The notes below the pieces were generated by a model. That model had not been told where the DNA came from. It saw only the letters and a list, made by a program, of their open reading frames with translations, and did not search any database. The translations under genes and the position numbers were made by a program. Below, in pieces: positions 46,724 to 56,774 of a DNA stretch of 64,000 bases (its first letter is position 1; each line of letters begins with the position of its first letter). The stretch lies in contig NZ_KQ948734.1 of assembly GCF_001514195.1 (NCBI RefSeq), forward strand, positions 650,462 to 714,461, given 5' to 3'. Source of the stretch: Streptomyces griseorubiginosus. GTDB lineage: Bacteria; Actinomycetota; Actinomycetes; Streptomycetales; Streptomycetaceae.

Positions 46724-47467
46724 ATGCAGATCTTCGGCTTGGACATCGGTGGATCCGGGATCAAGGGCGCCCCGGTGGACCTCGACAAGGGCGACCTCGC
46801 CCAGGAGCGCCACAAAGTGCTCACCCCGCACCCGGCGACGCCCGACGGCGTCGCCGACGGGGTGAAGCAGGTCGTGGACCACTTCGGCTGGACCGGCCCG
46901 GTCGGGCTGACCTTCCCGGGCGTGGTCACGGGCGGCTCCCACATCCGTACGGCGGCCAATGTCGACAAGAGCTGGATCGACACCGACGCGCGCGCGTTGT
47001 TCGGCGAGCGGCTCGGCGGGCTCCCGGTGACCGTGGTCAACGACGCGGACGCGGCCGGCGTCGCCGAGATGAACTTCGGCGCGGGCAAGGACCGCAAGGG
47101 CACCGTCATCCTGCTCACCTTCGGCACCGGCATCGGGAGCGCGGTCTTCGTCGACGGCGTCCTCGTCCCCAACACCGAGCTGGGCCACCTGGAGCTGCAC
47201 GGCCACGACGCGGAGAAGAAGGCGTCCAGCAAGGCCCGGGAGGACGAGGAGCTCAGCTGGGAGCACTGGGCCCGCCGCGTGCAGAAGTACCTCGCCCATG
47301 TCGAGATGCTCTTCTCGCCCGAGCTGTTCATCATCGGCGGTGGCGTGAGCCGCAAGTCCGAGAAGTTCCTGCCCCACATCGAGGGCATCAAGGCGGAGAT
47401 CGTCCCGGCGCAGTTGCAGAACAACGCGGGGATCGTGGGAGCGGCGATGCACGCGGCCCACGAGTAG
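46724..47467 (+). CDS. ppgK: Polyphosphate glucokinase
   Basis: This 247-residue ROK-type kinase phosphorylates glucose with polyphosphate or ATP. It has the phosphate loop [34 protein letters not shown], and [15 protein letters not shown], the last of which is a hallmark of polyphosphate glucokinases. Length fits. The gene lies 29 bases after ispH. Confidence 0.9.
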   Translation: MQIFGLDIGGSGIKGAPVDLDKGDLAQERHKVLTPHPATPDGVADGVKQVVDHFGWTGPVGLTFPGVVTGGSHIRTAANVDKSWIDTDARALFGERLGGLPVTVVNDADAAGVAEMNFGAGKDRKGTVILLTFGTGIGSAVFVDGVLVPNTELGHLELHGHDAEKKASSKAREDEELSWEHWARRVQKYLAHVEMLFSPELFIIGGGVSRKSEKFLPHIEGIKAEIVPAQLQNNAGIVGAAMHAAHE

Positions 47468-47513
47468 GCCCGGGGCCTGAGAAGCCGCTGCTTCTGCCCT
47501 CGCCTCCCGGGCG

Positions 47514-48032
47514 TCAGGGTGAACGGCGTCGTACCAGCAGGATCCTGCGGATCAGGGCGACCAGGCCAGCGGCCAGGGTGCCGGCGTAGAGCCAGCCGGC
47601 CTGCGTCGCCAGCGCGGTGAACAGGCCCATCAGCCGGCCCGAGACACCGCCGCCGCCGTCGGCGACGGCCACGAGCCCGGTGGCGAAGGCGATCGGCACG
47701 ATGATCGGGGCGGTCAGCAGATCGCCCCGGCGCAGCCAGACCGCCGTCAGCACGCACACCGGCAGGAACAGCACGCCGTACGCCGTCAGCGACGAACCGA
47801 ACAGCAGCGCGTCGAGACAGCCGAGCAGGAACATCACCGCCATGCAGAACAGGCCGCCGCCCAGCCCGGTGAGCCGGGGGTTCGGCAGCCGGCGCAGCGT
47901 CCGGACCACCGGTGGCGGCGGGCGGCGGGCCACCGGCGGGCGGCGCTCGCCGCGGGCCTGCGCGGGCAGCGGCGCTCCCGGAGCCGCGCGTCGCGTTCCG
48001 TTGTGCGGGGGGCGGGTCCTGTAGTGCTCCAC
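47514..48032 (-). CDS. DUF6542 membrane protein
   Basis: This 172-residue protein has a Pro/Arg-rich N-terminal cytoplasmic segment (about 1-50), then four hydrophobic helices: GLGGGLFCMAVMFLLGCLDALLFG, YGVLFLPVCVLTAVWL, IIVPIAFATGLVAVADG and a final LATQAGWLYAGTLAAGLVALI. This resembles the DUF6542 proteins of Streptomyces. Function unknown. Confidence 0.75.
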   Translation of the reverse strand: MEHYRTRPPHNGTRRAAPGAPLPAQARGERRPPVARRPPPPVVRTLRRLPNPRLTGLGGGLFCMAVMFLLGCLDALLFGSSLTAYGVLFLPVCVLTAVWLRRGDLLTAPIIVPIAFATGLVAVADGGGGVSGRLMGLFTALATQAGWLYAGTLAAGLVALIRRILLVRRRSP

Positions 48033-48210
48033 TGGACCAACCTAGGTCTGCTTATGTGCCCGATCGCCCTTCAGACACGCCGAGGGAAAGACCTTGGCCA
48101 TGCGTTCGAGAGGCCCGCCGGGGCGGGGTGCGGCACGCCGTAGACTGGTGGATCGGCCCCCTGGCCGCCCAGTCTCCTCACGTCTCCTCTCACGTACGGG
48201 AAGTCGCAAC

Positions 48211-49299
<1,089 letters not shown>

Positions 49300-49306
49300 C
49301 CACGAT

Positions 49307-49354
49307 CAGAAACCTGTGTTCCCCGCCGCCCGGCGGGCGGGCACAGGTTTTCTG
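49307..49354 (+). terminator. Compound terminator after ychF
   Basis: The outer arms cagaaacctgtg (49307-49318) and cacaggttttctg (49342-49354) pair around an inner GC-rich hairpin (cccgccg/ggcggg). The right arm includes a T-run. The arm sequence is then copied in the adjacent 22-bp tandem repeat. Confidence 0.7.
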
Positions 49355-49386
49355 TCCATGGAGGACAGGTTTTCTGTCCATGGAGG
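49343..49386 (+). repeat. Perfect 22-bp tandem direct repeat before SNF2 gene
   Basis: Two exact copies lie head to tail at 49343-49364 and 49365-49386. Each starts with acaggttttctgtcc and ends with atggagg, so each carries a potential Shine-Dalgarno-like end and an ATG. The first half matches the right arm of the ychF terminator. Confidence 0.9.
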
Positions 49387-49393
49387 GGGGACC

Positions 49394-51574
49394 GTGGGGC
49401 GGGACGAGCGGGAGACGGTCGCGAGGGGAGCGCGGCTGTTCGAGGCGGCCCAGGCCGTCGTCGTCGACCACGGCAGGGCGGCGGAGGCCGTACGGGTTGC
49501 GCTGAAGCCGCTGCACGACGCGGAGGTGAAGCGGGAGCTCGACGCGATCCCCGTGGCCCGGCTCCAGGACGTCACCGAGGGGCGGCTGCGGCTCGGGAGC
49601 GTCGAGAAGAGCGGCCTGCGCACGGTCGGCGAGGTCCTCGAAGCGGGCCCCTACCGGCTCCGGCAGATCCCCGGAGTCGGACAGCGCACCGTCGACCAGA
49701 TGCTCGCGGCCGCCCGGCGGCTCTCCGAGGCGGCGCACGAGACCGTGGCCGTCCACATCGACGTCGAGCGGCCGGAACCGCGTACCACCGCACTGGTCAT
49801 GGCTCTGCACGTACTGGTGGAAGCCGGCCCGGACGCCCGGCGCGCGGTCGACAAGGCCGTCGTCCTGTCGAAGCGGCTCGATCCGCTGCTCGCCGACGCC
49901 AGGCTCGCCCTCGGGCGGATCCGGATGCTCCTGGCGGGCCAGGAGAAGAAGGCGTGCGCATGGGCGGCCGTCGCCGGGATCCGGTCGCTGGCGGACGAGG
50001 CGGAGCGCGCGGGGCTGCCCGGGCTCTTCGCCCAGGCCTCGGTGGACCTGCTCCGGGGGCCCGCGACCGACATCGCGGCCTGGGTCGACTTCGAACTCCG
50101 CTCCGCCGAGTACTACAGCCTGCTCGCCGAGATCTCCGGGCGGCAGCCGGACGTGGCCGCCGCCGAGGGATTCCTGCCGGACGAGATCGCCGAGCGGGTG
50201 CGGACCCAGCACCTCGACGACACCCACCGGCGGGTCTCCCTGCGCGGCTACCAGGCGTTCGGCGCACGGTTCGCGCTCGCGCAGCGCAAGGTGATACTCG
50301 GCGACGAGATGGGCCTCGGCAAGACCATCCAGGCGATCGCCGTGCTGGCGCACCTGGCCGCGGGGGGACAGAGCCACTTCATGGTCGTCTGCCCGGCGAG
50401 CGTCCTCGTGAACTGGACGCGGGAGATCGAGGCCCGCAGCGCCCTGCGGGTCACCGTGCTCCACGGACCCGACCGGCACCTCGCGTTCGCCGACTGGAAG
50501 GCGCGGGGCGGGGTCGGGGTGACCACCTTCGACGCGCTGCGCGGCTTCCCCGCCCCGGACCGCGGGGAGGTCGCCCTGCTCGTGGTGGACGAGGCGCACT
50601 CCGTGAAGAACCCGAAGGCCAAGCGGTCCCAGGCGGTCGCCGGGTGGGCGGAGCGGTGCGAGCGCGCCCTCCTGATGACCGGGACCCCGATGGAGAACAG
50701 GGTCGTGGAGTTCCACCACCTGGTCCGGATGCTCGACGGCGACCTCGCGGACTCCCTCGGGGAAGGGGACGCCCGGGCCGGGTCGGTCGGCTTCCGCAAG
50801 GCCGTCGCCCCGGTCTACCTGCGACGCAACCAGGAGGACGTGCTGACGGAACTCCCGAGTCTCCAGCACACCGACCAGTGGGAGGAGTTGAGCGCGTCGG
50901 ACGCGGAGGCCTATCGGGAGGCCGTGGCCGCCGGCAACTTCATGGCGATGCGCAGGGCCGCGTACATGGCCCCCGAGAAGTCGGCCAAGCTGGACCGGCT
51001 CCGGGAGATCGTCCAGGAGGCCGGGGAGAACGGGCAGAAGACGGTGGTCTTCTCCTACTTCAAGGACGTCCTGGGCGTGGTGCGGGAAGCCCTCGCGCCG
51101 GGGGAGTCCGCCGGCGTCCCGCTGTTCGGCCCGTTCACCGGCAGTGTCCCGTCCGGGCGACGGCAGCGGATCGTCGACGAGTTCGCCGCTGTCCCGGGCC
51201 CCGCGGTGCTCCTGGCGCAGATCCAGGCGGCGGGCATCGGCCTCAACCTCCAGGCCGCCTCGGTCGTCGTCATCTGCGAACCCCAGATCAAGCCGACCAT
51301 CGAGCACCAGGCGGTCGCCCGGGCCCACCGGATGGGGCAGGTCAGACCGGTCCGCGTCTACCGTCTCCTAGCCATCGGGGGCGTCGACGAACGCCTGGTG
51401 AGACTGCTGGAGACCAAGACCCGCCTCTTCGACGCCTACGCCCGCCGCAGCGCCGTGGCCGAGGCGTCCCCGGACGCGATCGACGTGTCGGACACCGAAC
51501 TGGCCCGGCGGATCGTCGAGGAGGAACAGGCCCGTCTGGGCCTTGCGGACGAGAGGCTCACGGCCGCCGAGTGA
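49394..51574 (+). CDS. SNF2-family DNA translocase/helicase (orphan)
   Basis: This 726-residue ATPase has a helix-hairpin-helix-like segment at about 80-105 (VGEVLEAGPYRLRQIPGVGQRTVDQMLAAARRL), an N-terminal helical region, and a full SNF2 core: motif I GDEMGLGKTIQAIAVLA (about 305-321), DEAH in LLVVDEAHSVKN, LLMTGTPMEN, and motifs V-VI (AGIGLNLQAASVVVICE, QAVARAHRMGQVRPVRVYRL). The GTG at 49394 follows GGAGGGGGG; an in-frame ATG at 49358 lies in a repeat. No nuclease, methylase or other phage-defence gene is beside it. A HARP- or Rad54-like role is plausible but not shown. Confidence 0.82.
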   Translation: MGRDERETVARGARLFEAAQAVVVDHGRAAEAVRVALKPLHDAEVKRELDAIPVARLQDVTEGRLRLGSVEKSGLRTVGEVLEAGPYRLRQIPGVGQRTVDQMLAAARRLSEAAHETVAVHIDVERPEPRTTALVMALHVLVEAGPDARRAVDKAVVLSKRLDPLLADARLALGRIRMLLAGQEKKACAWAAVAGIRSLADEAERAGLPGLFAQASVDLLRGPATDIAAWVDFELRSAEYYSLLAEISGRQPDVAAAEGFLPDEIAERVRTQHLDDTHRRVSLRGYQAFGARFALAQRKVILGDEMGLGKTIQAIAVLAHLAAGGQSHFMVVCPASVLVNWTREIEARSALRVTVLHGPDRHLAFADWKARGGVGVTTFDALRGFPAPDRGEVALLVVDEAHSVKNPKAKRSQAVAGWAERCERALLMTGTPMENRVVEFHHLVRMLDGDLADSLGEGDARAGSVGFRKAVAPVYLRRNQEDVLTELPSLQHTDQWEELSASDAEAYREAVAAGNFMAMRRAAYMAPEKSAKLDRLREIVQEAGENGQKTVVFSYFKDVLGVVREALAPGESAGVPLFGPFTGSVPSGRRQRIVDEFAAVPGPAVLLAQIQAAGIGLNLQAASVVVICEPQIKPTIEHQAVARAHRMGQVRPVRVYRLLAIGGVDERLVRLLETKTRLFDAYARRSAVAEASPDAIDVSDTELARRIVEEEQARLGLADERLTAAE

Positions 51575-51672
51575 GGCGGGCGGGGCGGTGACACCAGGGG
51601 GGCCGAGTGAGGCGGGCGGGGCGGTGGCACCAGGGCCGCCGAGTGAAGCGGCCGGGGCGGTGACATCTAGAG
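51565..51672. repeat. 36-bp tandem repeat over the SNF2 stop codon
   Basis: Copies of about 36 bases start at 51565, 51601 and 51637, each containing gccgagtga with a G-rich core (gcgggcggggcggtg) and ending caccaggg. The first copy includes the SNF2 stop TGA. The third is diverged. The period is twelve codons. Confidence 0.75.
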
Positions 51673-51703
51673 AAGCGGCTGGGCGGTGGTTCCCGGACTG
51701 CCG

Positions 51704-52618
51704 TCACGCCGGCCCGCCCACCACCGACCGACAGGCCTCCGCATACCCCCGCACCAACTCCCGCCCCCCGTCCTCCTTCCGCCAGGCCAACACGTATCTG
51801 CTCGGGCCAAGTCCGCGCACCGGGCGGGTGACCACCCCGCCCAGGGTGATCAGGGGCGCGTTCCCGGCGGCCACGAGGCAGACGCCCAGGCCCGCGACGA
51901 GGGCCTCGTACGTCTCCTCCGTGCCCGCGATTTCGGCGCCGACGCGGGGCGGCCGGCTGGACCGCTCGTCGACGGCCAGCCAGAAGTCGCGCAGCGGGCC
52001 CGCGCTCGCCGGCAGAGCTAGGAACGGTTCGTCGGCCAGGTCGGCGAAGTCGATCGACTCGCGGGAGGCCAGCGGGTGGCCGGCGGGCAGGGCGACCAGA
52101 CGGGACTCCTCGGCGACCGGCGTCCACGCATAACGCTCCGGGTCCGGCAGGGGCAGCCACACGAAGGCGACCTCCGTCTCACCGTCCGCCAGACCGGCGG
52201 TCGGGTCCTGCCACCCCATCTGCCGCAGCCGTACGACCGCCTCCGGATGCGCGGCCGTGAAGCGGGAGCGGATCGCCGGGAGCAGCCCGCCGCGGCCGGG
52301 GCTGGTGCTCATGCCCACCACCAGCGTGCCCCGGCCCGCCGCCCGCGCCGACGCCATCGCGGTGTCCGCGGCGGCCCACGCCTGAAGCACCTGCCGGGCG
52401 TGCGGCAGCAGTGTCTCGCCGGCCTCGGTGAGGCGCACGCCGTGCCGGTCCCGTCGGAACAGCTCCACGCCCAACTGCCGCTCCAGCGAACGGATCTGCT
52501 TGCTCAGCGCGGGCTGCGACACGTACAGGCGGTCCGCGGCGCGGGTGAAGTGCAGGTCCTCGGCCACCGCCAGGAAGTAGCGCAGGTCCCGCAGATGTAC
52601 GTCCGTCGTCATGAACAT
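51704..52618 (-). CDS. LysR-family transcriptional regulator
   Basis: This 304-residue regulator has an N-terminal winged helix-turn-helix (LRDLRYFLAVAEDLHFTRAADRLYVSQPALSKQIRSLERQLGVELFRR) and a LysR substrate-binding domain (about 95-295). It is divergent from an SDR oxidoreductase gene 85 bases away, which it probably controls. Two ATG codons at 52618 and 52612 are possible; neither has a Shine-Dalgarno sequence. Confidence 0.88.
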   Translation of the reverse strand: MFMTTDVHLRDLRYFLAVAEDLHFTRAADRLYVSQPALSKQIRSLERQLGVELFRRDRHGVRLTEAGETLLPHARQVLQAWAAADTAMASARAAGRGTLVVGMSTSPGRGGLLPAIRSRFTAAHPEAVVRLRQMGWQDPTAGLADGETEVAFVWLPLPDPERYAWTPVAEESRLVALPAGHPLASRESIDFADLADEPFLALPASAGPLRDFWLAVDERSSRPPRVGAEIAGTEETYEALVAGLGVCLVAAGNAPLITLGGVVTRPVRGLGPSRYVLAWRKEDGGRELVRGYAEACRSVVGGPA

Positions 52619-52703
52619 CGGTTATCACCAAAGGTCTTGGACGGGCAACCGGCCTTCGCGGCAGGGTGGTTCACGGCAAGAGCCGGATCACGAGGGAGTC
52701 GAC

Positions 52704-53534
52704 ATGAACAAGGTGTGGCTGATCACGGGCGCGAGCAGCGGCTTCGGGCGGGCGCTCGCCGAGGCGGCGCTGGCCGACGGCGATGTCGTGGTGGGCGCCG
52801 CCCGCAGGCCCGGGGCGCTGGACGACCTGGTGGTCGCCCATCCCGACCAGATGGAGGCGCTGGGTCTGGACGTGACCGACACGGCCGCGGCGGAGGCCGC
52901 CGTACGGGGCGTGGTGGCCCGGCACGGGCGGATCGACGTCCTGGTCAACAACGCGGGCCGCACGCATGTCGGCGCGTTCGAGGAGACCACCGAGCACGAG
53001 CTGCGCGAGCTGTTCGACCTGCACGTCTTCGGCCCGGCGGCACTCACCCGTGCTGTGCTGCCGTCCATGCGCGCACGGCGGTCGGGGGCGATCGTGCAGA
53101 TGAGCAGCATGGGCGGGCAGTTGTCCTTCGCGGGCTTCTCGGCGTACAGCGGGACCAAGTTCGCCCTCGAGGGCATGTCCGAGGCGCTCGCGGACGAGGT
53201 CCGGGAGTACGGCGTCAAGGTGCTCGTCGTGGAGCCGGGGGCCTTCCGCACCTCGCTGTTCGAGGCGAGCCGGGCGGGAGTCAGCGCCGACAGCGGCGTC
53301 TACGCCAAGGTCAGCCGGACCCGCGAGGCGGTCTCCGGCGGCGACGGCACCCAGGCCGGCGACCCCGCGAAGGCGGCGGCCCTGATCCGCGCCGCGCTCG
53401 ACGCCGAGGACACCCCACTGCGGCTGCCCCTCGGGGACGACGCGGTGACCGCCGTACTCGACCACCTCGACGGCATACGAGCCGACATCACCGCCTGGGA
53501 GAAGAGCACACGGGCCACGGGCTTCGACGACTGA
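52704..53534 (+). CDS. Short-chain dehydrogenase/reductase
   Basis: This 276-residue classical SDR has a cofactor motif TGASSGFGRALAEAAL (TGxxxGxG), NNAG in DVLVNNAGRT, active-site Ser near MSSMGGQLSFAG, and YSGTKFALEGMSEAL carrying the YxxxK catalytic pair. It is probably NAD(P)-dependent. The ATG at 52704 follows GAGGGAG. It is likely controlled by the divergent LysR gene. Confidence 0.88.
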   Translation: MNKVWLITGASSGFGRALAEAALADGDVVVGAARRPGALDDLVVAHPDQMEALGLDVTDTAAAEAAVRGVVARHGRIDVLVNNAGRTHVGAFEETTEHELRELFDLHVFGPAALTRAVLPSMRARRSGAIVQMSSMGGQLSFAGFSAYSGTKFALEGMSEALADEVREYGVKVLVVEPGAFRTSLFEASRAGVSADSGVYAKVSRTREAVSGGDGTQAGDPAKAAALIRAALDAEDTPLRLPLGDDAVTAVLDHLDGIRADITAWEKSTRATGFDD

Positions 53535-53537
53535 GTC

Positions 53538-54167
53538 TCAGGTCACGTGGAGGCGGATGGTCGTGCCGTCCGGGACGCCGTGGATCCGCTGGGCGACGGG
53601 CCCGCGGATCCGCATCGCGGTGACCGCGTCCTTGACCACGAGGTTGTCGAAGTCGTAGCCCCCGCCGCCGACGAAGAACCGCAGCGGCACCAGTCGTTCG
53701 CTCGGCGCCAACGCGCCTTTCTCCCGTTGGAAGGCGTGGGCGAAGGAGGCGGCGCCATGGACGTCGGGGCCGGCGAGGAGCCAGGTCGCCCAGGACTCCA
53801 GGCTGTCGCCGAGTTCGGTGACCTCGGCGGTCTCGGGGTCGAAGCAGACCACCCGCTCGCCGCCGGCCACCGCGAACTGGACGCCGAAGATGTCCTGGCC
53901 GAAGCAGAACGGGTCGTCGGCCAGACCGCCGTAGGTGTCCTTCCAGGCGTCCTCGGAATTCCAGTGGATCATGTCGTGGCCGAGCCCCTCCTCGCCCACC
54001 CGGAAGACCTGCACTCCGGCGTTGAACAGGAAGAACCCGTTCATACGGGAGATCATCCGGGCGAGTTCGGCCAGCGGCCCCGCCTCGGAGCCGAAGTCCA
54101 CGTCGATCACCGGGCCCATCGGACCGCGGGCACGTCCCAGGAGCTGTTCCAGCGCGCTGTCGGTCAT
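53538..54167 (-). CDS. SMI1/KNR4-like protein
   Basis: This 209-residue cytoplasmic protein has an Asp/Glu-rich fold similar to SMI1/KNR4 proteins: ARMISRMNGFFLFNAGVQVFRVGEEGLGHDMIHWN, CFDPETAEVTELGDSLESWATWLL. In bacteria these often act as immunity proteins for polymorphic toxins or as housekeeping scaffolds. No toxin gene is adjacent. It is convergent with the SDR gene, with three bases between stops. Confidence 0.7.
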   Translation of the reverse strand: MTDSALEQLLGRARGPMGPVIDVDFGSEAGPLAELARMISRMNGFFLFNAGVQVFRVGEEGLGHDMIHWNSEDAWKDTYGGLADDPFCFGQDIFGVQFAVAGGERVVCFDPETAEVTELGDSLESWATWLLAGPDVHGAASFAHAFQREKGALAPSERLVPLRFFVGGGGYDFDNLVVKDAVTAMRIRGPVAQRIHGVPDGTTIRLHVT

Positions 54168-54497
54168 GTGTGTGTCTCCGCTCCCTCAGGCCCGATCGGC
54201 CTGTCTCGCTTCACCTCGGTGGTGATCCGGGCGCGGCAACTCCCCTGCCGCGGCGGCGCATTCCCCTCCGGGGACCCATGGCCTCCGCCAACTGGGCACG
54301 CGCCGCTCCCCGTACCCCGTCGCCGCCCCACCAGCGGTCCGATTCTCCCGTGTCTCGGCCCACCGCACCGCGAGACCGTTCACCGCCCTGGTCGTCGTCC
54401 CCGTGATCGCCATTCCGCCCCCGCCCGCCCCACGCATACGATGCGCCCAGTCGTACGTCAGTTCCCCGCCGCTGTCTGAAACAGGAGCACGGTACCC
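54168..54497. other. Divergent intergenic region, 330 bases
   Basis: This gap lies between the minus-strand SMI1-like gene and the plus-strand DUF4190 gene, so it should hold both promoters. I see no gene, repeat or clear promoter. Confidence 0.4.
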
Positions 54498-55814
54498 GTG
54501 TCCATACCCCCGCCCCCTGGGCCGCTCCAGCCCGACCCCGCCCAGGGACCCCAGGGACCCCAGGGACCGTCCCCGACCCCCGATCCGTACAGGCCGCCGC
54601 CGGAGGGACAGCAGCCGTACGGCCCGCCGCCCCAGGGGCAGCAGCCCTACGGCCAACCCCCGTACGGCCCTCCGCCCCAGCCGTACCAGCCCTACGGCCC
54701 ACCCCCCGGCACCCCCGTCTCCGCCCCCGCCCCCTACCAGACCTGGGGCCAGGGCTACAGCCCCTACGCCCGTCCTTCCCCCGTGAACGGGCTCGCCATC
54801 GCCTCGCTGGTGCTCGGGGTGCTGTGCTGTGTCCCGGCCGGCGGGCTCGTGCTGGGTGTGATCGCGCTGGTGCAGATCAAGAAGAAGGGGCAGTCCGGCA
54901 AGGGGATGGCGATCGCCGGTTCGATCCTGTCGGGGCTCGGACTCGCCCTGTGGGTCGCGGCGCTCGCCACCGGCGGGCTCTCCGGGGCGTGGGAGGGGTT
55001 CAAGAAGGGCGCGACGGAGGGCGCGGCCTTCTCGGTGGTGAAGGGACAGTGCTTCGATGCGCCGGGGGAGACCCTCGACGGTCTCACCTACGACGTCGAC
55101 GAGGTGCCCTGCGAGGGCGAGCACGACGGCGAGGTGTTCGGCGAGTTCGAGATGAGCGGGTCGGTCTTCCCCGGCGACGCCGCCGTCTCCGACGCGGCCG
55201 ACGAGCGCTGCTACCCCCTCCAGGACGCCTACGTCATGGACACCTGGTCGCTCCCCGACGACGTGGACGTGTACTACTTCGGCCCGACCCGGCAGAGCTG
55301 GCGCCTCGGCGACCGCGAGATCAGCTGCATCTTCGGCAACACCGACGAGAAGGGCACCCTGACCGGCTCGCTGCGCGTCGACGCGACCACCCTCGACGAC
55401 GACCAGCTGACCTTCCTGATGGCGGTCAACGCCGTCGACAAGACGTTCTGGGAGGAGCCCGAGGAGCAGCCGGAGGACGACCTGCCGGGCTACCGGGACT
55501 GGGCGCGGGACGTCCACGACACGCTCGACGACGAAGTCCGCCACCTGCGGGCGCACACCTGGTCGGGCGCCCCGGCCAAGCCGGTGGAAGCCCTGATCAA
55601 GGACATGGAGAAGTCCCGGAGCGAGTGGGCGAAGGCCGCCGCCTCCGATGACGTGGACACCTTCTACACGCACTACGACGCGGGCTACGCCTTCGTCGAC
55701 GGCTCCACGACCGTCACCGCCCGCAAGGCTCTGGGGCTCGCCTCCGACCCGCCGTACGACGACGATTCCAGCGGCGAGAGCGGCGACTCAGGAAGCTCCG
55801 AGCTCAATGTGTGA
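54498..55814 (+). CDS. DUF4190/septum formation-like membrane protein
   Basis: This 438-residue protein has a Pro/Tyr/Gln-rich N-terminus with QQPYG and PYGPPP repeats (about 1-90), two helices typical of DUF4190 (AIASLVLGVLCCVPAGGLVLGVIALVQIKKKGQ, MAIAGSILSGLGLALWVAALATGG), then an extracytoplasmic domain with a pair of cysteines resembling septum formation proteins (KGQCFDAPG, DEVPCEGEHDGEVFGEF) and a Ser/Asp/Glu tail. Likely a cell-envelope protein; function unknown. GTG start. Confidence 0.78.
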   Translation: MSIPPPPGPLQPDPAQGPQGPQGPSPTPDPYRPPPEGQQPYGPPPQGQQPYGQPPYGPPPQPYQPYGPPPGTPVSAPAPYQTWGQGYSPYARPSPVNGLAIASLVLGVLCCVPAGGLVLGVIALVQIKKKGQSGKGMAIAGSILSGLGLALWVAALATGGLSGAWEGFKKGATEGAAFSVVKGQCFDAPGETLDGLTYDVDEVPCEGEHDGEVFGEFEMSGSVFPGDAAVSDAADERCYPLQDAYVMDTWSLPDDVDVYYFGPTRQSWRLGDREISCIFGNTDEKGTLTGSLRVDATTLDDDQLTFLMAVNAVDKTFWEEPEEQPEDDLPGYRDWARDVHDTLDDEVRHLRAHTWSGAPAKPVEALIKDMEKSRSEWAKAAASDDVDTFYTHYDAGYAFVDGSTTVTARKALGLASDPPYDDDSSGESGDSGSSELNV

Positions 55815-55928
55815 ACCCTGCCATAGCGGGGAGAAAGTGCCTGCGTAAAGCCCACCACCGGAACATGTCATCACATCGAGTGATTCTCTGGCCTTTGCTT
55901 GCATGGGCCAACCCACGGTTGCCAGGCT

Positions 55929-55945
55929 GTTGCTGTCTGTACAAC
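55929..55945. promoter_or_regulatory. Candidate GntR operator
   Basis: gttg (55929-55932) and caac (55942-55945) form a short inverted repeat across nine bases that include tgta, just upstream of the GntR start. A GntR/HutC-type autoregulatory site is plausible. Confidence 0.35.
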
Positions 55946-55961
55946 CTGATGGGAGCGGCCA

Positions 55962-56714
55962 GTGACATTCGGTGAGCAGCCGGCGTACCTGCGCGTCGCG
56001 GGTGATCTCCGCAAGAAGATCGTCGACGGTTCGCTGCCACCCCACACCCGCCTGCCGTCCCAGGCGAGGATCCGCGAGGAGTACGGCGTCTCGGACACCG
56101 TCGCCCTCGAGGCGCGCAAGGTGCTGATGGCCGAGGGGCTGGTCGAGGGCCGCTCAGGGTCCGGGACCTACGTCCGTGAGCAGCCCGTGCCCCGCCGTAT
56201 CGCCCGCTCCGGCTACCGTCCGGCCTCGGGGGCCACCCCCTTCCGGCAGGAGCAGGCGGACGGGGAGGGGCGTGGCACCTGGGAGTCCAGCAGCCGCCAG
56301 ACCGAGGCCTCCGCCGCCATCGCCGAGCGGCTCGCCATCCGGCCCGGCGACCGCGTGATGTGCACCAAGTACGTCTTCCGGGAGGCCGGCGAGCCCATCA
56401 TGCTCTCCACCTCCTGGGAGCCCCTCGCGGTCACCGGGCGCACCCCCGTGATGCTGCCCGAGGAGGGCCCCCTCGGCGGCATGGGCGTCGTCGAACGGAT
56501 GGCCGCCATCGACGTCGTCGTGGACAACGTCACCGAGGAGGTCGGCGCCCGCCCCGGCCTCGCCGAGGAACTGCTCGCCCTGGGCGGTGTCCCCGGCCAT
56601 GTCGTCCTCGTGGTCCACCGCACCTACTACGCCTCGGGGCGCCCTGTGGAGACGGCGGACGTGGTCATCCCGGCCGACCGCTACCAGGTCGCATACCACC
56701 TTCCGGTGAAGTAG
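55962..56714 (+). CDS. GntR-family regulator (UTRA/HutC type)
   Basis: This 250-residue regulator has an N-terminal GntR winged helix (YLRVAGDLRKKIVDGSLPPHTRLPSQARIREEYGVSDTVALEARKVLMAEGLVEGRSGSGTYV) and a C-terminal UTRA ligand-binding domain (AIAERLAIRPGDRVMCTKYVFREAGEPIMLSTSWEP). GTG start. No obvious target operon lies beside it. Near-copies of its last 20 coding bases occur just downstream. Confidence 0.88.
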   Translation: MTFGEQPAYLRVAGDLRKKIVDGSLPPHTRLPSQARIREEYGVSDTVALEARKVLMAEGLVEGRSGSGTYVREQPVPRRIARSGYRPASGATPFRQEQADGEGRGTWESSSRQTEASAAIAERLAIRPGDRVMCTKYVFREAGEPIMLSTSWEPLAVTGRTPVMLPEEGPLGGMGVVERMAAIDVVVDNVTEEVGARPGLAEELLALGGVPGHVVLVVHRTYYASGRPVETADVVIPADRYQVAYHLPVK

Positions 56715-56774
56715 CGCCTTTCAGGTGGGGCGGCGCGGGGCCGGTGAAGCGGCGCCTTTCCGGTGAAGTAGCGC
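56703..56774. repeat. Short direct repeats derived from the GntR 3' end
   Basis: The block ccggtgaagtagcgcctttc at the gene end recurs at 56741-56760 (one-codon variation) and partly at 56760-56774. The repeats include the stop codon region, so they look like local duplications. Confidence 0.6.

Noticed and set aside
49394..54167. Phage-defence island around the SNF2 gene
   Set aside because: No nuclease, methylase, protease or integrase is nearby. The neighbours are an ordinary regulator, SDR and SMI1-like protein.
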